Shown here piece after piece: positions 49,963-59,702 of a stretch of 64,000 nt of DNA; the first letter of the stretch is position 1; every line of letters begins with the position of its first letter. Origin of the DNA: Mucilaginibacter sp. PAMC 26640 (GTDB lineage Bacteria; Bacteroidota; Bacteroidia; Sphingobacteriales; Sphingobacteriaceae); NCBI GenBank assembly GCA_001596135.1, contig CP014773.1:2356001-2420000 (forward strand), given 5' to 3'. A program made the position numbers and the translations under genes. The notes below the pieces were generated by a model. It worked only from the letters and a program-made list of their open reading frames with translations. It was not told the DNA's origin and did not search any database.

Positions 49963-51188
49963 TATTCTGCCAGTTTGGTTTTGATCAATGCCAGATACTT
50001 TTGGCTTTCCTCCTCCCAGTTCAACACCTCCCTGGCTACCCTAATTGCGTTTTTACGGACCTTTAAAAGCTCCTCGGGGTGATGATAATAGTATGAAATA
50101 GCTTCGGCTAAGAAGGCGGCGTTGCCATTTTGATAGATTTTGCCAAGCCCCTGATATTCCGACAGCAGTTGCTGTTGAGCCAAAGTGTCGCTGGCTATCA
50201 GGGCCAGCCCGGCTTGGATGTAGGTAAAAATTTTATTAGTAAGGCAAATATTACGGTTAAACGGCACGCTTGTTTCCATAGCCAAGCCAATATCAAATTG
50301 GGATGCATAAGAAATAATATGATCTGAAGGGATAGGCGAATTAAAGGTGATGACTACGCTATCCCCGGCTAAGGCTAATAATTGCTTCTTTACTTGCTCG
50401 CTTGCATGCCCAAGTAAATGAAGTTCGATACCCGGTAAGTTGAGCTGTTTTAAAGCTTCGATGCAATCACCAATTCCGCGGTCTGCTGCTATCGTTTGCG
50501 AAAACCAAAACAACTTAAGCTTACCGGCATGGGTATTGGCCGGTGTTAAGATTTTTTCTGAGCAAAAAGTATTTAAAATGGTAACCGGCGCAACCGGATA
50601 TATTGCAGCATAGGCAGCACTGATGGCCGGGCTGCTGGTGGTTAAGTAATCTGCCTGCGGCAGATACTTGTCTTCAATAAATTGCTTGAGCTTTAGGTCG
50701 ATGCTTTTGATATCATCTGTTACCTCGTTCCTGTGAAAATCTTCGGCATCAAAACCGCATTTTGCCTGATGCTTCTTGGCTGCTAATACTGCAGCAGGCA
50801 GTGCGGCAAGGTTGTGAGCGATGTACAGGTCAGCATGATGTTTCAGTGCTTCGTTAGTTAGCAGATGCGTACACCTGCCAATCGCCATTTCAGCAAAGGG
50901 TGACCTTATCCTAAGGCAATCTATAAATTTTTGCCCGCTTTTATGCCTGATCCTGCTCAACCAATAAGTTGCTTTATTTTGCTCCGGAGTGCCGCCAACC
51001 CGGATAGCACTCCATTTTTTGGACGCCAGTAGCGGTTTATCCAGCTCGGTTCCCCAATGGTTCCAGAATTGGTAAATAACCAGTACATCGTAACCGGCCG
51101 CTGCAAGGGTATCAGCCTCCTTAACCAATCGCGGGTTAAGTGAGGGCTGGCCGGAGGTGATCAGCGCTATTTTATGCGGTTTACTCAT
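49962..51188 (-). CDS. Glycosyltransferase (GT4-like)
   Basis: These 408 residues start KIALITSGQPSLNPRLVKEADTLAAAGYDVLVIYQFWNHW, have CGFDAEDFHRNEV in the middle and KLKLFWFSQTIAADRGIGDCIEALKQLNLPGIELHLLG in the donor domain. The last part is YIQAGLALIASDTLAQQQLLSEYQGLG. It is a GT-B enzyme of unknown specificity. A 125-base gap with no gene separates it from the next transferase upstream. Confidence 0.78.
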   Translation of the reverse strand: MSKPHKIALITSGQPSLNPRLVKEADTLAAAGYDVLVIYQFWNHWGTELDKPLLASKKWSAIRVGGTPEQNKATYWLSRIRHKSGQKFIDCLRIRSPFAEMAIGRCTHLLTNEALKHHADLYIAHNLAALPAAVLAAKKHQAKCGFDAEDFHRNEVTDDIKSIDLKLKQFIEDKYLPQADYLTTSSPAISAAYAAIYPVAPVTILNTFCSEKILTPANTHAGKLKLFWFSQTIAADRGIGDCIEALKQLNLPGIELHLLGHASEQVKKQLLALAGDSVVITFNSPIPSDHIISYASQFDIGLAMETSVPFNRNICLTNKIFTYIQAGLALIASDTLAQQQLLSEYQGLGKIYQNGNAAFLAEAISYYYHHPEELLKVRKNAIRVAREVLNWEEESQKYLALIKTKLAE

Positions 51189-51313
51189 TTATGGCTTGGC
51201 CAGATAAACGCTGATTTTATTGAGTCTGTTGACCATCGGTTTTAGTTGAGCAAGTGAACCTCAATACGGAACGGAGGGATGTAAGCAAAGCGGTTTTATC
51301 TTTGAGTCAGGCA

Positions 51314-52336
51314 TCAGGCTTTGTGCAGGGACAGGTATTTTAAAGCGATTATTTTATTGTCGAACCTTTCCCGGGCCGATTGGCGGCACAGATTGCGGTC
51401 GATTTTTTTTAGCGACGGCAGTTTGGTAAGCATTTCTGCTTCGGTATTCACTACAAAACCGTTTACGCCCTCGGTTACCACTTCGGGTACAGAACCCCGC
51501 CTGAAAGCGATAACCGGTGTGCCGCAGGCCATGGCCTCTATCATCACCATACCAAAAGGCTCATCCCATTCAATTGGGAATAAAAGGGCTTTTGCTTTGC
51601 CAAGGTATTCGTTCTTCTGCTCATCGTTTAAGGGTCCCAGGAAGCTGATCTGATCGTTATCGATCAGCGGCTCAATCTCTTGTTTAAAATAAGCATAGTT
51701 ATCCGCTGTGTGCGAAACGTTCCCTGCAATGATGAGTTTGTTGCCGCTCGCTTTGGCAACACTTATAGCGGTGTGTACCCCTTTTATTTTATCCAGCCGG
51801 CCTAAAAACATCAGCGGCGCATTATCGCCTATGGTTTCCTGTAGTTGGTATTTAGAAAAATCAATGGCGTTGTAAACTGTTTCCCACCTGCCTGCTATGT
51901 TGCCGGTAGCAACGCAATAATTGCTGCATGCGGTAAATACCATATTTTTATTGGGCAGGCTGTTGATGATCTTAATTCCCTTGGCGGTAACCGGGCGGCC
52001 ATAGGTCATGATCTTGGTAGCGGCCGCGTTCACCGCAGGCAAGAGGTAGATCAGCCTGCCGAAATTATGGATGATATCAAAGCGTTTGCTATTTAAAGCC
52101 AGGTATTTCCATACAAAGGCGGTTTCTTTGGCTTTAATTACCGACGACCGCTCAAGATCATTAACCCCGAAGGTAACCGTATTGCCGCTGCAATAAGAAT
52201 CCGGCCCGGCAAGCAAAGTTACCTCATGGCCAAGCCTGGTGTATTCTTCAGCAAAGAGATAAACCAGCCGTTCGTGCCCGCCGTAGGTAGCCGGCGGAAC
52301 AGAGATTCCGGGGTCCATTATCAATAAGATCTTCAT
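51314..52336 (-). CDS. Glycosyltransferase family 4
   Basis: This 340-residue enzyme begins MKILLIMDPGISVPPATYGGHERLVYLFAEEYTRLGHEVTLLAGPDSYC. The donor site reads EWDEPFGMVMIEAMACGTPVIAFRRGSVPEVV, the GT4 EX7E motif. It resembles the lone transferase at 3233-4216 in layout and length. ATGA overlap (52333-52336) with the upstream gene. Confidence 0.86.
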   Translation of the reverse strand: MKILLIMDPGISVPPATYGGHERLVYLFAEEYTRLGHEVTLLAGPDSYCSGNTVTFGVNDLERSSVIKAKETAFVWKYLALNSKRFDIIHNFGRLIYLLPAVNAAATKIMTYGRPVTAKGIKIINSLPNKNMVFTACSNYCVATGNIAGRWETVYNAIDFSKYQLQETIGDNAPLMFLGRLDKIKGVHTAISVAKASGNKLIIAGNVSHTADNYAYFKQEIEPLIDNDQISFLGPLNDEQKNEYLGKAKALLFPIEWDEPFGMVMIEAMACGTPVIAFRRGSVPEVVTEGVNGFVVNTEAEMLTKLPSLKKIDRNLCRQSARERFDNKIIALKYLSLHKA

Positions 52337-53322
52337 GCTATTTCTGCGGCAACACTTTTATAGATCCGCAGGTAGAGTTCTGCGCAATGCTCCATGGTCA
52401 GGTTCTCTAAAACGTAATTTCTCGGTTTAAATTCAGCTAATTTGGATTGAAATACCTGCAATTGCGTCTCAAAATCCCGGGCATTTTCAAACTTAATGCC
52501 ACAGCGTTCATCCCAATAGGGAACAGAACTTACCGGCCCGTATTTTACCCGATGCGGATAGTACGCCGGATCCTGCCAGTAGCCGCCCCTGTCCCAGGCC
52601 AGCACGGGGGTATTCGTCGCCAGGATCTGCTGATAGGCTTGTCCCTGGGTTTCATGCTCACATAGAAAGATCACTGCTTTGGAGGTTTTAAGTTTGGCAG
52701 TCAGTTCATTATGAGTGTAGTTGCCATAGCGGATAAACTGGTAAGTTAAATTTAGTTTATCCAATATTTTGATGATCGGGTTGATCAGGTCGCCCTGGTA
52801 TTGATCATGTTCCCAGCGCACTTTATCGTATAGCAGAAAATCAAATTCTTTTGGAAGAGAATTTAATGGCAACCATTGTTTGGTATCAATACCTACCGGC
52901 CAGGCTACCACTTTGTCTCCATAAAAAGGCTTGAACATATCGGCCATCCAATTGCCGGGCACCAATATTTTTTTAATGGTAGGATGCAGTGCCAGCAAAT
53001 TTTGATCATCGATAGGATGGGAGAAGATCCCCGCACCGAAGATGATGGGGTTGGGCCATATTTTTTCGGTAAGTAAATGTGGCTTGCCTATAATACAAGC
53101 TATTTCTTCAGGATGTTTTTGGATGTGCGCATAGTCATTATAGCGAAAGGGTACATTTATTTTTTTTAAACCCTCCATCAGGTTTAGCGCAACCATCATT
53201 ACGCCACCCGGCTTTTGTTTGCCACGTATTAGCCTGCGAATAAGGCGCCGCGGGTAGCGGTCGTACCTGATCCACCGGTCGGGATCCGGCTCGCTATAAA
53301 AAATGTTAAGCGGTTTTTCCAA
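52333..53322 (-). CDS. Glycosyltransferase-like protein of the polysaccharide locus
   Basis: These 329 residues include KKILVPGNWMADMFKPFYGDKVVAWPVGIDTKQWLP, a GT-B hinge-like segment, and KAVIFLCEHETQGQAYQQILATNTPVLAWDRGG, similar to the donor domain of GT1/GT4 enzymes. I cannot assign a CAZy family. The start is a TTG at 53322 inside the upstream methyltransferase gene; the next Met is 41 residues in. The function is inferred from fold resemblance and context. Confidence 0.65.
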   Translation of the reverse strand: MEKPLNIFYSEPDPDRWIRYDRYPRRLIRRLIRGKQKPGGVMMVALNLMEGLKKINVPFRYNDYAHIQKHPEEIACIIGKPHLLTEKIWPNPIIFGAGIFSHPIDDQNLLALHPTIKKILVPGNWMADMFKPFYGDKVVAWPVGIDTKQWLPLNSLPKEFDFLLYDKVRWEHDQYQGDLINPIIKILDKLNLTYQFIRYGNYTHNELTAKLKTSKAVIFLCEHETQGQAYQQILATNTPVLAWDRGGYWQDPAYYPHRVKYGPVSSVPYWDERCGIKFENARDFETQLQVFQSKLAEFKPRNYVLENLTMEHCAELYLRIYKSVAAEIA

Positions 53323-53992
53323 CTTTACGGGCTAAAACGCCATAGCTCATTCCAATGGATGATGGGTCTCTTCTTTCAATAAACTTTTTAATTCCCCTGG
53401 CAGGCAGTTGCACAAATGATGATGAAGCTTTTAGCGCTTTATCAAACAATTCAGTAGGTCCGTCAAGGGTTACGTATTCTACTACTTCAAGGCCGTTATC
53501 GTTCAGCAATTTCTCCAGAATATGTGGCCAGGCAGTAAATACGTGATGATTTAAACGCAGATCAGATTCGGTAAAGCAGGTTAAAAATCCCTTAAACAGT
53601 AAATTTACCCTGCTGCTGCTCCAACCGGGATTAGGTGTGCTAAGGATAAGATGCGCACCCGGTGCCATTACCGCTGCAAGGTTTTTTATGCAAAGCCAGG
53701 GATTATTCAAATGCTCCACGATCTCTAAAAACGTAACGAAATCTGCCGGCGGGCAATCATAAGGAAATGGCTCCTGGATATCCCATTGCTTCACTTCGTT
53801 GTTCGCAGGAAAAAGATCGAACGAATAGTTTTCTCTTGTTTCGGTACCAATTGTTTTAACCAATGTGTTCGGCCCGGCCCCTACATCGTAGTAAACGGGC
53901 TTCTTTTGTTGATGATATTGATCAATGAGGCCTTTTGCTGTTAAAGCTGCCCATTCAAACCGGTTGATTGATAAATTGCCTGTGAGTTGCAT
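53306..53992 (-). CDS. Class I SAM methyltransferase
   Basis: These 228 residues have a SAM site of the degenerate form PVYYDVGAGPNTLVKTIG (about 33-50), followed by DFVTFLEIVEHLNNPWLCIKNLAAVMAPGAHLILSTPNPGWSSSRVN, the methyltransferase_23 pattern. It would methylate a glycan or a lipid intermediate. It follows a GT2 gene without a gap. Confidence 0.75.
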   Translation of the reverse strand: MQLTGNLSINRFEWAALTAKGLIDQYHQQKKPVYYDVGAGPNTLVKTIGTETRENYSFDLFPANNEVKQWDIQEPFPYDCPPADFVTFLEIVEHLNNPWLCIKNLAAVMAPGAHLILSTPNPGWSSSRVNLLFKGFLTCFTESDLRLNHHVFTAWPHILEKLLNDNGLEVVEYVTLDGPTELFDKALKASSSFVQLPARGIKKFIERRDPSSIGMSYGVLARKVGKTA

Positions 53993-54916
53993 TTAGATCC
54001 CTATGTTTCTTTTTAATTTGAGAAGCCGCTCGGTAGTTACAAAACCTAAATTCTTGTACATGCCCGCAAGGCCTTTATTTGTTTCCGGTGTAAATCCGGG
54101 ATTAAGTTGATATACCCACCGGTAAACGCTATGAGCTTCCTGTAAATCTGAATCCGCCATCCAGTGAGCGAGGTGCCACAGGTTGTTGCAAACGGCGTTT
54201 TTTCGGCGCTGGGTTAATTCCCCGCGTATTTCCAAAGCAGATAAAGCTTTGTTGAAGATGTTATAATACGCTAAATGGTAAGCGGCTTTTTGCAAGCCGC
54301 CTATCCGCTGCAAGCGTGCTTTATTGTGCATGCGATGGGCCAGCGCGGGGAGTTCAATATAGCCGGTTTTTGGCAGCTTCATCGCAGTTTCTATAATAAA
54401 CTGCCGGTCGTCCACACCGCCAAATTCCTGCCGGTGGGGAATATCTTTAATAAATTCTTTTTTAAACAGGTAAGCGCTATAATGAGATGAATCGCATTCG
54501 CCCAATTGCTGAGCCAGGAAGTCATCACAAATGGTCCACTCAACTTTTTTAACAAATTGTTCCGTCTCATTATAAACCTCATATCCGGCACAAACAATGT
54601 CTAGCTGCTCCGCTTCGGCCCTGGCAAAAAGGTGGTCGGTTGAAAATGGTAAAACCCAGTCATCAGAATCCAAAAATCGCACGTATTTCGCTTTTGCCAT
54701 GGCAAAGCCTGCGTTTACGGCCCAGTCCTTCCCCTGATTTTCCTGCCGGATGGTGATAATACCCGGTTGTTTTATCAACCATTCCCAGGTGCCATCGGTA
54801 CTTCCATCATCTATAACAATTACTTCAACAGCCAGCGCGGTTTGCCTGCAGCTTTCAATCGCTTTGGGCAGGCTCCATAAACGGTTATAAGCGGGTATAA
54901 TGATGCTTACGTCCAT
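53993..54916 (-). CDS. Glycosyltransferase family 2
   Basis: This 307-residue GT-A enzyme starts MDVSIIIPAYNRLWSLPKAIESC, with VIDDGSTDGTWEWL and the DxD site YVRFLDSDDWVLP. The C-terminal part has VDDRQFIIETAMKLPKTGYIELPALAHRMHN. Donor not predictable. It is part of a tightly packed run with the GT8-like gene (1-base gap) upstream. Confidence 0.88.
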   Translation of the reverse strand: MDVSIIIPAYNRLWSLPKAIESCRQTALAVEVIVIDDGSTDGTWEWLIKQPGIITIRQENQGKDWAVNAGFAMAKAKYVRFLDSDDWVLPFSTDHLFARAEAEQLDIVCAGYEVYNETEQFVKKVEWTICDDFLAQQLGECDSSHYSAYLFKKEFIKDIPHRQEFGGVDDRQFIIETAMKLPKTGYIELPALAHRMHNKARLQRIGGLQKAAYHLAYYNIFNKALSALEIRGELTQRRKNAVCNNLWHLAHWMADSDLQEAHSVYRWVYQLNPGFTPETNKGLAGMYKNLGFVTTERLLKLKRNIGI

Positions 54917-54917
54917 A

Positions 54918-55901
54918 TCAGTCTACTATCCTTTCCGATTTTTTGATCTGCCGTGTTCCAAACAGGGAACGAAACACCGGACGCAATATATTTGTAAGCA
55001 ATAGCCTGGATTTTACGGGCAAAGTTACCTGTAAAAATGTAAGCCTTTTAGCCGTGGCCACGCTCTTTTTATCGGCATAAAAATATTTCAGTTGCTTTGC
55101 CTCCTTCATATAGGGTAGCAAACGGGTATGGTGCCCAAGGTAGTGGATCACAAGCGGGTTACCTATTGTAAGGGGCCACTCGCTATTGTATGCTTTATCA
55201 TTGGGTGTATTGTACAACTTGGCAATACCGGCCAACACATCGGCCTTTACCCCCGATGCAAAGTTTACAAATTCCCCGAGTATACTGCCATCGTCGGCTA
55301 CGGGTGATTGATCGTTAAGCTGCATAGCCAGCGCCATCAGCACTTCATCGTTGGGGCGGCTGCGTAAACGCACAAAGCCAATTTCATCGTATTGCTGTTC
55401 CAGTTCCCTTGCCGTTTGGTAAACCTTATCCGTCTCAACGCTTTTTTCGAGATAATAGATCCCGCCGTTAAACTTCGGCAGATGTGGTACATGAAATTTT
55501 TTGCAGATCGCTGCCACATCGCCAAACCATTCGCCGGATGATACATAGCTGCCAGCAACTGATACTTGTTTGCCTTTAAAGCGGTCAAAAACTGTAGTGA
55601 GATCACCGTATATGAGGCAGTCGCTATCTATAAATAAAGTTTGCCCTTCCTTAGCCAACTTATCCAGGTGGAGTTTGGCAGAAAAACCCGTACCCAACTC
55701 GCCGGGCTTTAAAATACCGATGTCAATATGATCTTTCACATCAGCGGGTATCAGTTCGGGCTGATCGGTAAACAGGCAGAATTTAATATCGCTGGTTTGA
55801 TGCCACCACATAAATGAGCGGGCAAGGTTAACCGCCATCTCCACATAAATTGCTTTGCCGGTTGCCAGGGTGATTACGCGCCGTTCAGTAGATGCTATCA
55901 A
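54918..55901 (-). CDS. GT8-like nucleotide-sugar transferase, TTG start
   Basis: This 327-residue GT-A protein has VITLATGKAIYVEMAVNLARSFMWWH near the N-terminus, the metal-binding site QTLFIDSDCLIYGDLT, and KFNGGIYYLEKS. It has the same plan as the protein at 58797-59702 (LLLATNKQDYLQFALNCAQSI, TLFIDSDCLVYADLS, FNGGFYFIKKT), so the two are paralogues. The start must be TTG 55901, overlapping the upstream stop as TTGA; the next Met would remove the conserved first strand. Confidence 0.78.
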   Translation of the reverse strand: MIASTERRVITLATGKAIYVEMAVNLARSFMWWHQTSDIKFCLFTDQPELIPADVKDHIDIGILKPGELGTGFSAKLHLDKLAKEGQTLFIDSDCLIYGDLTTVFDRFKGKQVSVAGSYVSSGEWFGDVAAICKKFHVPHLPKFNGGIYYLEKSVETDKVYQTARELEQQYDEIGFVRLRSRPNDEVLMALAMQLNDQSPVADDGSILGEFVNFASGVKADVLAGIAKLYNTPNDKAYNSEWPLTIGNPLVIHYLGHHTRLLPYMKEAKQLKYFYADKKSVATAKRLTFLQVTLPVKSRLLLTNILRPVFRSLFGTRQIKKSERIVD

Positions 55902-56881
55902 TATCCGTGTTTATAAAAGCTAAGCAACCGGGCGGCTTTCCAACCAAAGATGCGGCTCAACAGCATACTTGCCTTGCCTGATACATATTTGGGGCCGCTG
56001 TAGCCATATTTGTTTGCTTGGTTAATAGCCCTGGCCGATACATCCTTAACCGCCGGATAAGCCGCAACGCCTATTTGCCAATAGTGCTTTGCCAAGGCGC
56101 GCTCTACTATTTTATCGGTAGTTTTCTCCCTCAGGTATTTTAATTTAAGATCGGTAGCCAGCAACAGGTTCTCAAACGCTTCCCTGTTTTTTTGTGCCGA
56201 CAATGTTTTGCCTTTAAGATGCTTTCGGTAATAGTTGATACCCTTTTTACTGAATTTAACGCCTTTGCCTGCCAAAATCACCCTGGCAAAAAACTCGCCG
56301 TCATCGTCCGGGCACCGGAACTCATTCCAGGGGCCGGCCTTGTCTATCAAGGACTTTGGAGTAAGCCAGGCATTGGTCTGGATCATGCCGCCAACACCGG
56401 GAATTACCTCCGGGCCGGCGTATAGCCTGATCAAAAAATCTACCGGATCATCAGAGCCGCTATCAAACCATTCGCCGGTAACCGGTAGGGTAGTGTAGTC
56501 ATCGGTGTCGTTAAAATGAACCGTGCCACATAGCGCGATATAATCGTTACTTCCGTTCAGGACTTCTACCTGGGCTGCGATCTTATCCGGAGATAAGATA
56601 TCATCCGCATCTAAAAATTGAATGTATTTACCGCCAGCATGTTTAAGGCCGAGGTTACGTGCCGCACTCGCGCCTTTGTTGATCTGTGTGAGTACTGTTA
56701 CCTTGTTCCTGTATTTGTTCGCGATAGCCAGTGATTCATCTGTAGATTGATCATCGATTATGATAACCTCGGTGTTAGGCCAGGTTTGCCCAAGTGCCGA
56801 CAAGATGGTTGCTTCAATATATGCAGCAGCATTATACAACGGTATAATAATAGTTACTAGTGGTTGCAGATTGGCTGGCAT
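55898..56881 (-). CDS. Glycosyltransferase family 2
   Basis: These 327 residues start with VTIIIPLYNAAAYIEATILSALGQTWPNTEVIIIDDQSTDES and have the DxD site YIQFLDADDILSPDKI. The segment CPDDDGEFFARVILAGKGVKF is the usual ED-containing catalytic-base region. It follows the GT10 gene with no gap. Confidence 0.88.
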   Translation of the reverse strand: MPANLQPLVTIIIPLYNAAAYIEATILSALGQTWPNTEVIIIDDQSTDESLAIANKYRNKVTVLTQINKGASAARNLGLKHAGGKYIQFLDADDILSPDKIAAQVEVLNGSNDYIALCGTVHFNDTDDYTTLPVTGEWFDSGSDDPVDFLIRLYAGPEVIPGVGGMIQTNAWLTPKSLIDKAGPWNEFRCPDDDGEFFARVILAGKGVKFSKKGINYYRKHLKGKTLSAQKNREAFENLLLATDLKLKYLREKTTDKIVERALAKHYWQIGVAAYPAVKDVSARAINQANKYGYSGPKYVSGKASMLLSRIFGWKAARLLSFYKHGY

Positions 56882-57886
56882 TTAGGAAGCAGAGAAAATT
56901 TCTATCCACCGGTTGCGCAGGGAGGCGTTTTCAGGGGGCGTGTTATTATTGAACCAGGGTTGTTGTAAGCAGGCGATATATTTATCCTGATCTTTATCCA
57001 GTGCAATTACCTGGTCCACCAGGTCGCTAAAGTTCAAGCCTTTAAATTGCAGTTTCAGTTTGAGCGACTTGCCCGTTGCTTTAAGCTTTCGCTGGATCCG
57101 GTCCGTAGGCGAGCGGTAAAACTGTGGCCGGATGTCCCTGAAGTTAAATTGCGACCGGCGCTCCAGAAATTCAACCACAGGGGAGCTGGCGGGTTTAATG
57201 TAGTCGGCCGCATTTAAAAAGCTTTCGGTATTGAAAATCTCGCCAACGTTTGGGTCGCCGCAATATATGGGCAGGCTTTTGCAAAGCATGGCATCGTACA
57301 ATTTCTCTGTTTGATAACCAGGATAAACATTGTTCTCGAATGCTATGGTAAACTTATATTCCGACAAAAACTGATGCTTAACCGCCCATTTATCACCTTG
57401 GTAAATCTCTTCTACGGGGCGCATGTTGTTCATGCTTTTACCGGGAGCATCTACTCTTTTATATTTTGATAGTTGCCTGAAGAACTCCTCGCGATAAGGT
57501 ACAGGGTGCGAATAAAAAAAATTACAGAATTTGGTTTTGGATTCGAGGATTTTTCCGGCATCCCAATCTACTTTCACCAACTCCTGCGGGTCGAGGTTAT
57601 GCCATTGGATGCGCCTGTATTTCGGATTGTTTATCTCTGTCTCTAAAGGAATTCCGAAGGCCCAGTCGCAGGCTTCCAGATCCGGCGTGATGTTTTCGCA
57701 AAAATAGCCAATGCGGGTGTAAGGGCCCGGGGCAGGTACGTCGTTGCCGTAGGGAGCAAAAAATATAAAATCGGGTTGATCGCTTTCTATAAACTCAAAT
57801 TTATCCAGTACAATGTTCAGGATCTCTTTCAGGGCCCATTCCTTACTCATGCCATTTTGAAAACGGATCTTAACCTGCTGTTTCAT
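56882..57886 (-). CDS. Alpha-1,3-fucosyltransferase-like enzyme (GT10)
   Basis: These 334 residues contain the GT10 donor-binding motif YKFTIAFENNVYPGYQTEKLYDAMLCKSLPIYCGDPNVGEIF, which binds GDP-fucose. CAZy GT10 enzymes transfer fucose in alpha-1,3 or alpha-1,4 linkage to GlcNAc or glucose. GDP-fucose synthesis genes are not in the window. A GT11 alpha-1,2-fucosyltransferase is encoded 3 kb upstream in the same transcript, so the glycan is probably multiply fucosylated. It overlaps the upstream GT2 gene by ATGA. Confidence 0.85.
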   Translation of the reverse strand: MKQQVKIRFQNGMSKEWALKEILNIVLDKFEFIESDQPDFIFFAPYGNDVPAPGPYTRIGYFCENITPDLEACDWAFGIPLETEINNPKYRRIQWHNLDPQELVKVDWDAGKILESKTKFCNFFYSHPVPYREEFFRQLSKYKRVDAPGKSMNNMRPVEEIYQGDKWAVKHQFLSEYKFTIAFENNVYPGYQTEKLYDAMLCKSLPIYCGDPNVGEIFNTESFLNAADYIKPASSPVVEFLERRSQFNFRDIRPQFYRSPTDRIQRKLKATGKSLKLKLQFKGLNFSDLVDQVIALDKDQDKYIACLQQPWFNNNTPPENASLRNRWIEIFSAS

Positions 57887-58785
57887 CCTGCAATAAAACT
57901 GAAATCGCCTCTGCTGTTGTGATCGGCAATGCTTTCGTAAAGTTTGTTATAAAGCTGGTTGAGCTCATCAAACGCCGGTATTTGCGCCGGGGCGTGTTGA
58001 ATGGGTTGGTTTTTAAGCTGATAGTTAATGGCCTTACCAATAGCGATCTTTATTTCAGAATACAGTGAAATATCTGACCTGTCGCCGGCGTAACCGTATT
58101 TGATCCGGCCAATTTCACCCTCTTTTTTTAGGCGCAACCCGTTAGTAGACGAAGTAACGTTGCCCGGCGTATGTACCGACATGCTGTTATAACCGGTGTA
58201 GTAGGCAATATTTGCTTGGAGGTACGAACAGCGCAGGGAGTATTCCCAATCCATCATGGCAAATTGGGTATCAAACAAGCCTAGATAGCTTAATGCGCTT
58301 TTCCTGATGAGCATATACGCATCGCCAAAACTAAAGCAGGGGGTTTTGCCGTCGCGCCAGGCCTGGTAGTACTTTAATCTGCTATCGGTTGCTATATGGT
58401 CAGATGTAAGTATGGTGGTTAAAGAATTGGAGATGCATATATCCGTTGCCGGGTTTTCCAGCATAAAGTTGCAGCACTTCCGGATATCCGGCAACGAGTA
58501 AACATCGTCGTCGATGATCTTTTTAATAATGGTTCCTTTGGCCATCAGCAATGCCTTGTTCCAGCCGTGGGCCTGGTTGTGGTCGGGTTCGCTAATAAAC
58601 TGGTGGATCTTATCAGCATCATACAGCTCCTGCAGGAATTCCTGGGCACCATCGTTGCTGTTGGCATCCACCACAACTATTTCTTCTCCCGGCTGCAGCG
58701 CAGCGATTAATCTCATCAGATTAATTTTCAAGAAAGGTAGTCTGTTGCGGGTAGCTATGATCAATGAAAGGTGGATGGCCGGCAT
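57883..58785 (-). CDS. Glycosyltransferase family 2
   Basis: This 300-residue GT-A enzyme has LSLIIATRNRLPFLKINLMRLIAAL, VVDANSNDGAQEFLQE and the metal site KKIIDDDVYSLPD. SYLGLFDTQFAMMDWEYSLRCSYLQANIAYYTGYNSM is the catalytic-base region. It resembles bacterial GT2 transferases of capsule loci; donor unknown. Confidence 0.87.
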   Translation of the reverse strand: MPAIHLSLIIATRNRLPFLKINLMRLIAALQPGEEIVVVDANSNDGAQEFLQELYDADKIHQFISEPDHNQAHGWNKALLMAKGTIIKKIIDDDVYSLPDIRKCCNFMLENPATDICISNSLTTILTSDHIATDSRLKYYQAWRDGKTPCFSFGDAYMLIRKSALSYLGLFDTQFAMMDWEYSLRCSYLQANIAYYTGYNSMSVHTPGNVTSSTNGLRLKKEGEIGRIKYGYAGDRSDISLYSEIKIAIGKAINYQLKNQPIQHAPAQIPAFDELNQLYNKLYESIADHNSRGDFSFIAG

Positions 58786-58796
58786 ATAAGTTCAGA

Positions 58797-59702
58797 TTAT
58801 TTAGCGCCTAAAATGCGCTTTATCCGGTGATATGTTTTATATGGGAAATGGATAAATAAGGAAACTATAACACCCGCCACGGTAACCGGAACCCCAGTAC
58901 GGGCCAGTTTTAGCAGCATACTTTGCGATAGATAAGGATAGGTTTTAAGATTGCTTCCTCCAAAATGTATGATCACCGGGGAATAAGTTGCGGGATACCA
59001 GCTTCGGGATACATTGCCAGCACCTGGGTTACGTATTACACGGGCACCTGTTAAAACATTTAATGTGCGCGGCCGGCGGTCGGTAGTAAAGTCTGCCATG
59101 AAAGTTCCGTCATCTTTTATAGGGAGCTGTTTGTTAGCGTTCATGGCGATGCCGAGCAGATTTTCCTCGTTTTTCCATTTGTTTTTGATGCGATGGAATC
59201 CATATTCATCATACCGTTCAGAAATCTCCCTTGCCCTTGCGAAGATTCGTTTGGTGAGGTCGGTTTTTTTAATGAAATAGAAGCCGCCGTTAAAGATGAT
59301 CGATTGATCTATCGAAAACTCTTTTCTGGCGAATTCCGGGTTGGGGGACCAGTAGTCCTCAACGGGGATGGCACGGCCAATTACGGTTACATCAGAATTT
59401 TTGCACTCATCGAACAGCGGTGATAAGTCGGCATACACGAGGCAGTCTGAATCGATAAACAAGGTTTCTTCTGTTTGTAAAAATGTATCCAGATACAATT
59501 TGGTCTCTATAAACAGTTTGGCAATTTCCGCTGGTACGGGTATGAATTGTACGGAGGGGTAGGTTGCTGCAGGTGCTATATTAGTTGCGATATAAACCGG
59601 CAAACCGGGATTATGCAGCTGTATAGACTGAGCACAATTGAGCGCAAATTGCAGATAATCTTGCTTGTTGGTGGCCAATAATAGTACCGAACGCTTACTC
59701 AT
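58797..59702 (-). CDS. GT8-like nucleotide-sugar transferase
   Basis: These 301 residues have SVLLLATNKQDYLQFALNCAQSIQLHNPGLP, the metal-binding ETLFIDSDCLVYADLSPLF and SIIFNGGFYFIKKTD. It is a paralogue of the 54918-55901 protein. The C-terminus has a hydrophobic stretch (VTVAGVIVSLFIHF) that may dock at the membrane. ATGA overlap with the upstream GT2 gene. Confidence 0.78.
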   Translation of the reverse strand: MSKRSVLLLATNKQDYLQFALNCAQSIQLHNPGLPVYIATNIAPAATYPSVQFIPVPAEIAKLFIETKLYLDTFLQTEETLFIDSDCLVYADLSPLFDECKNSDVTVIGRAIPVEDYWSPNPEFARKEFSIDQSIIFNGGFYFIKKTDLTKRIFARAREISERYDEYGFHRIKNKWKNEENLLGIAMNANKQLPIKDDGTFMADFTTDRRPRTLNVLTGARVIRNPGAGNVSRSWYPATYSPVIIHFGGSNLKTYPYLSQSMLLKLARTGVPVTVAGVIVSLFIHFPYKTYHRIKRILGAK

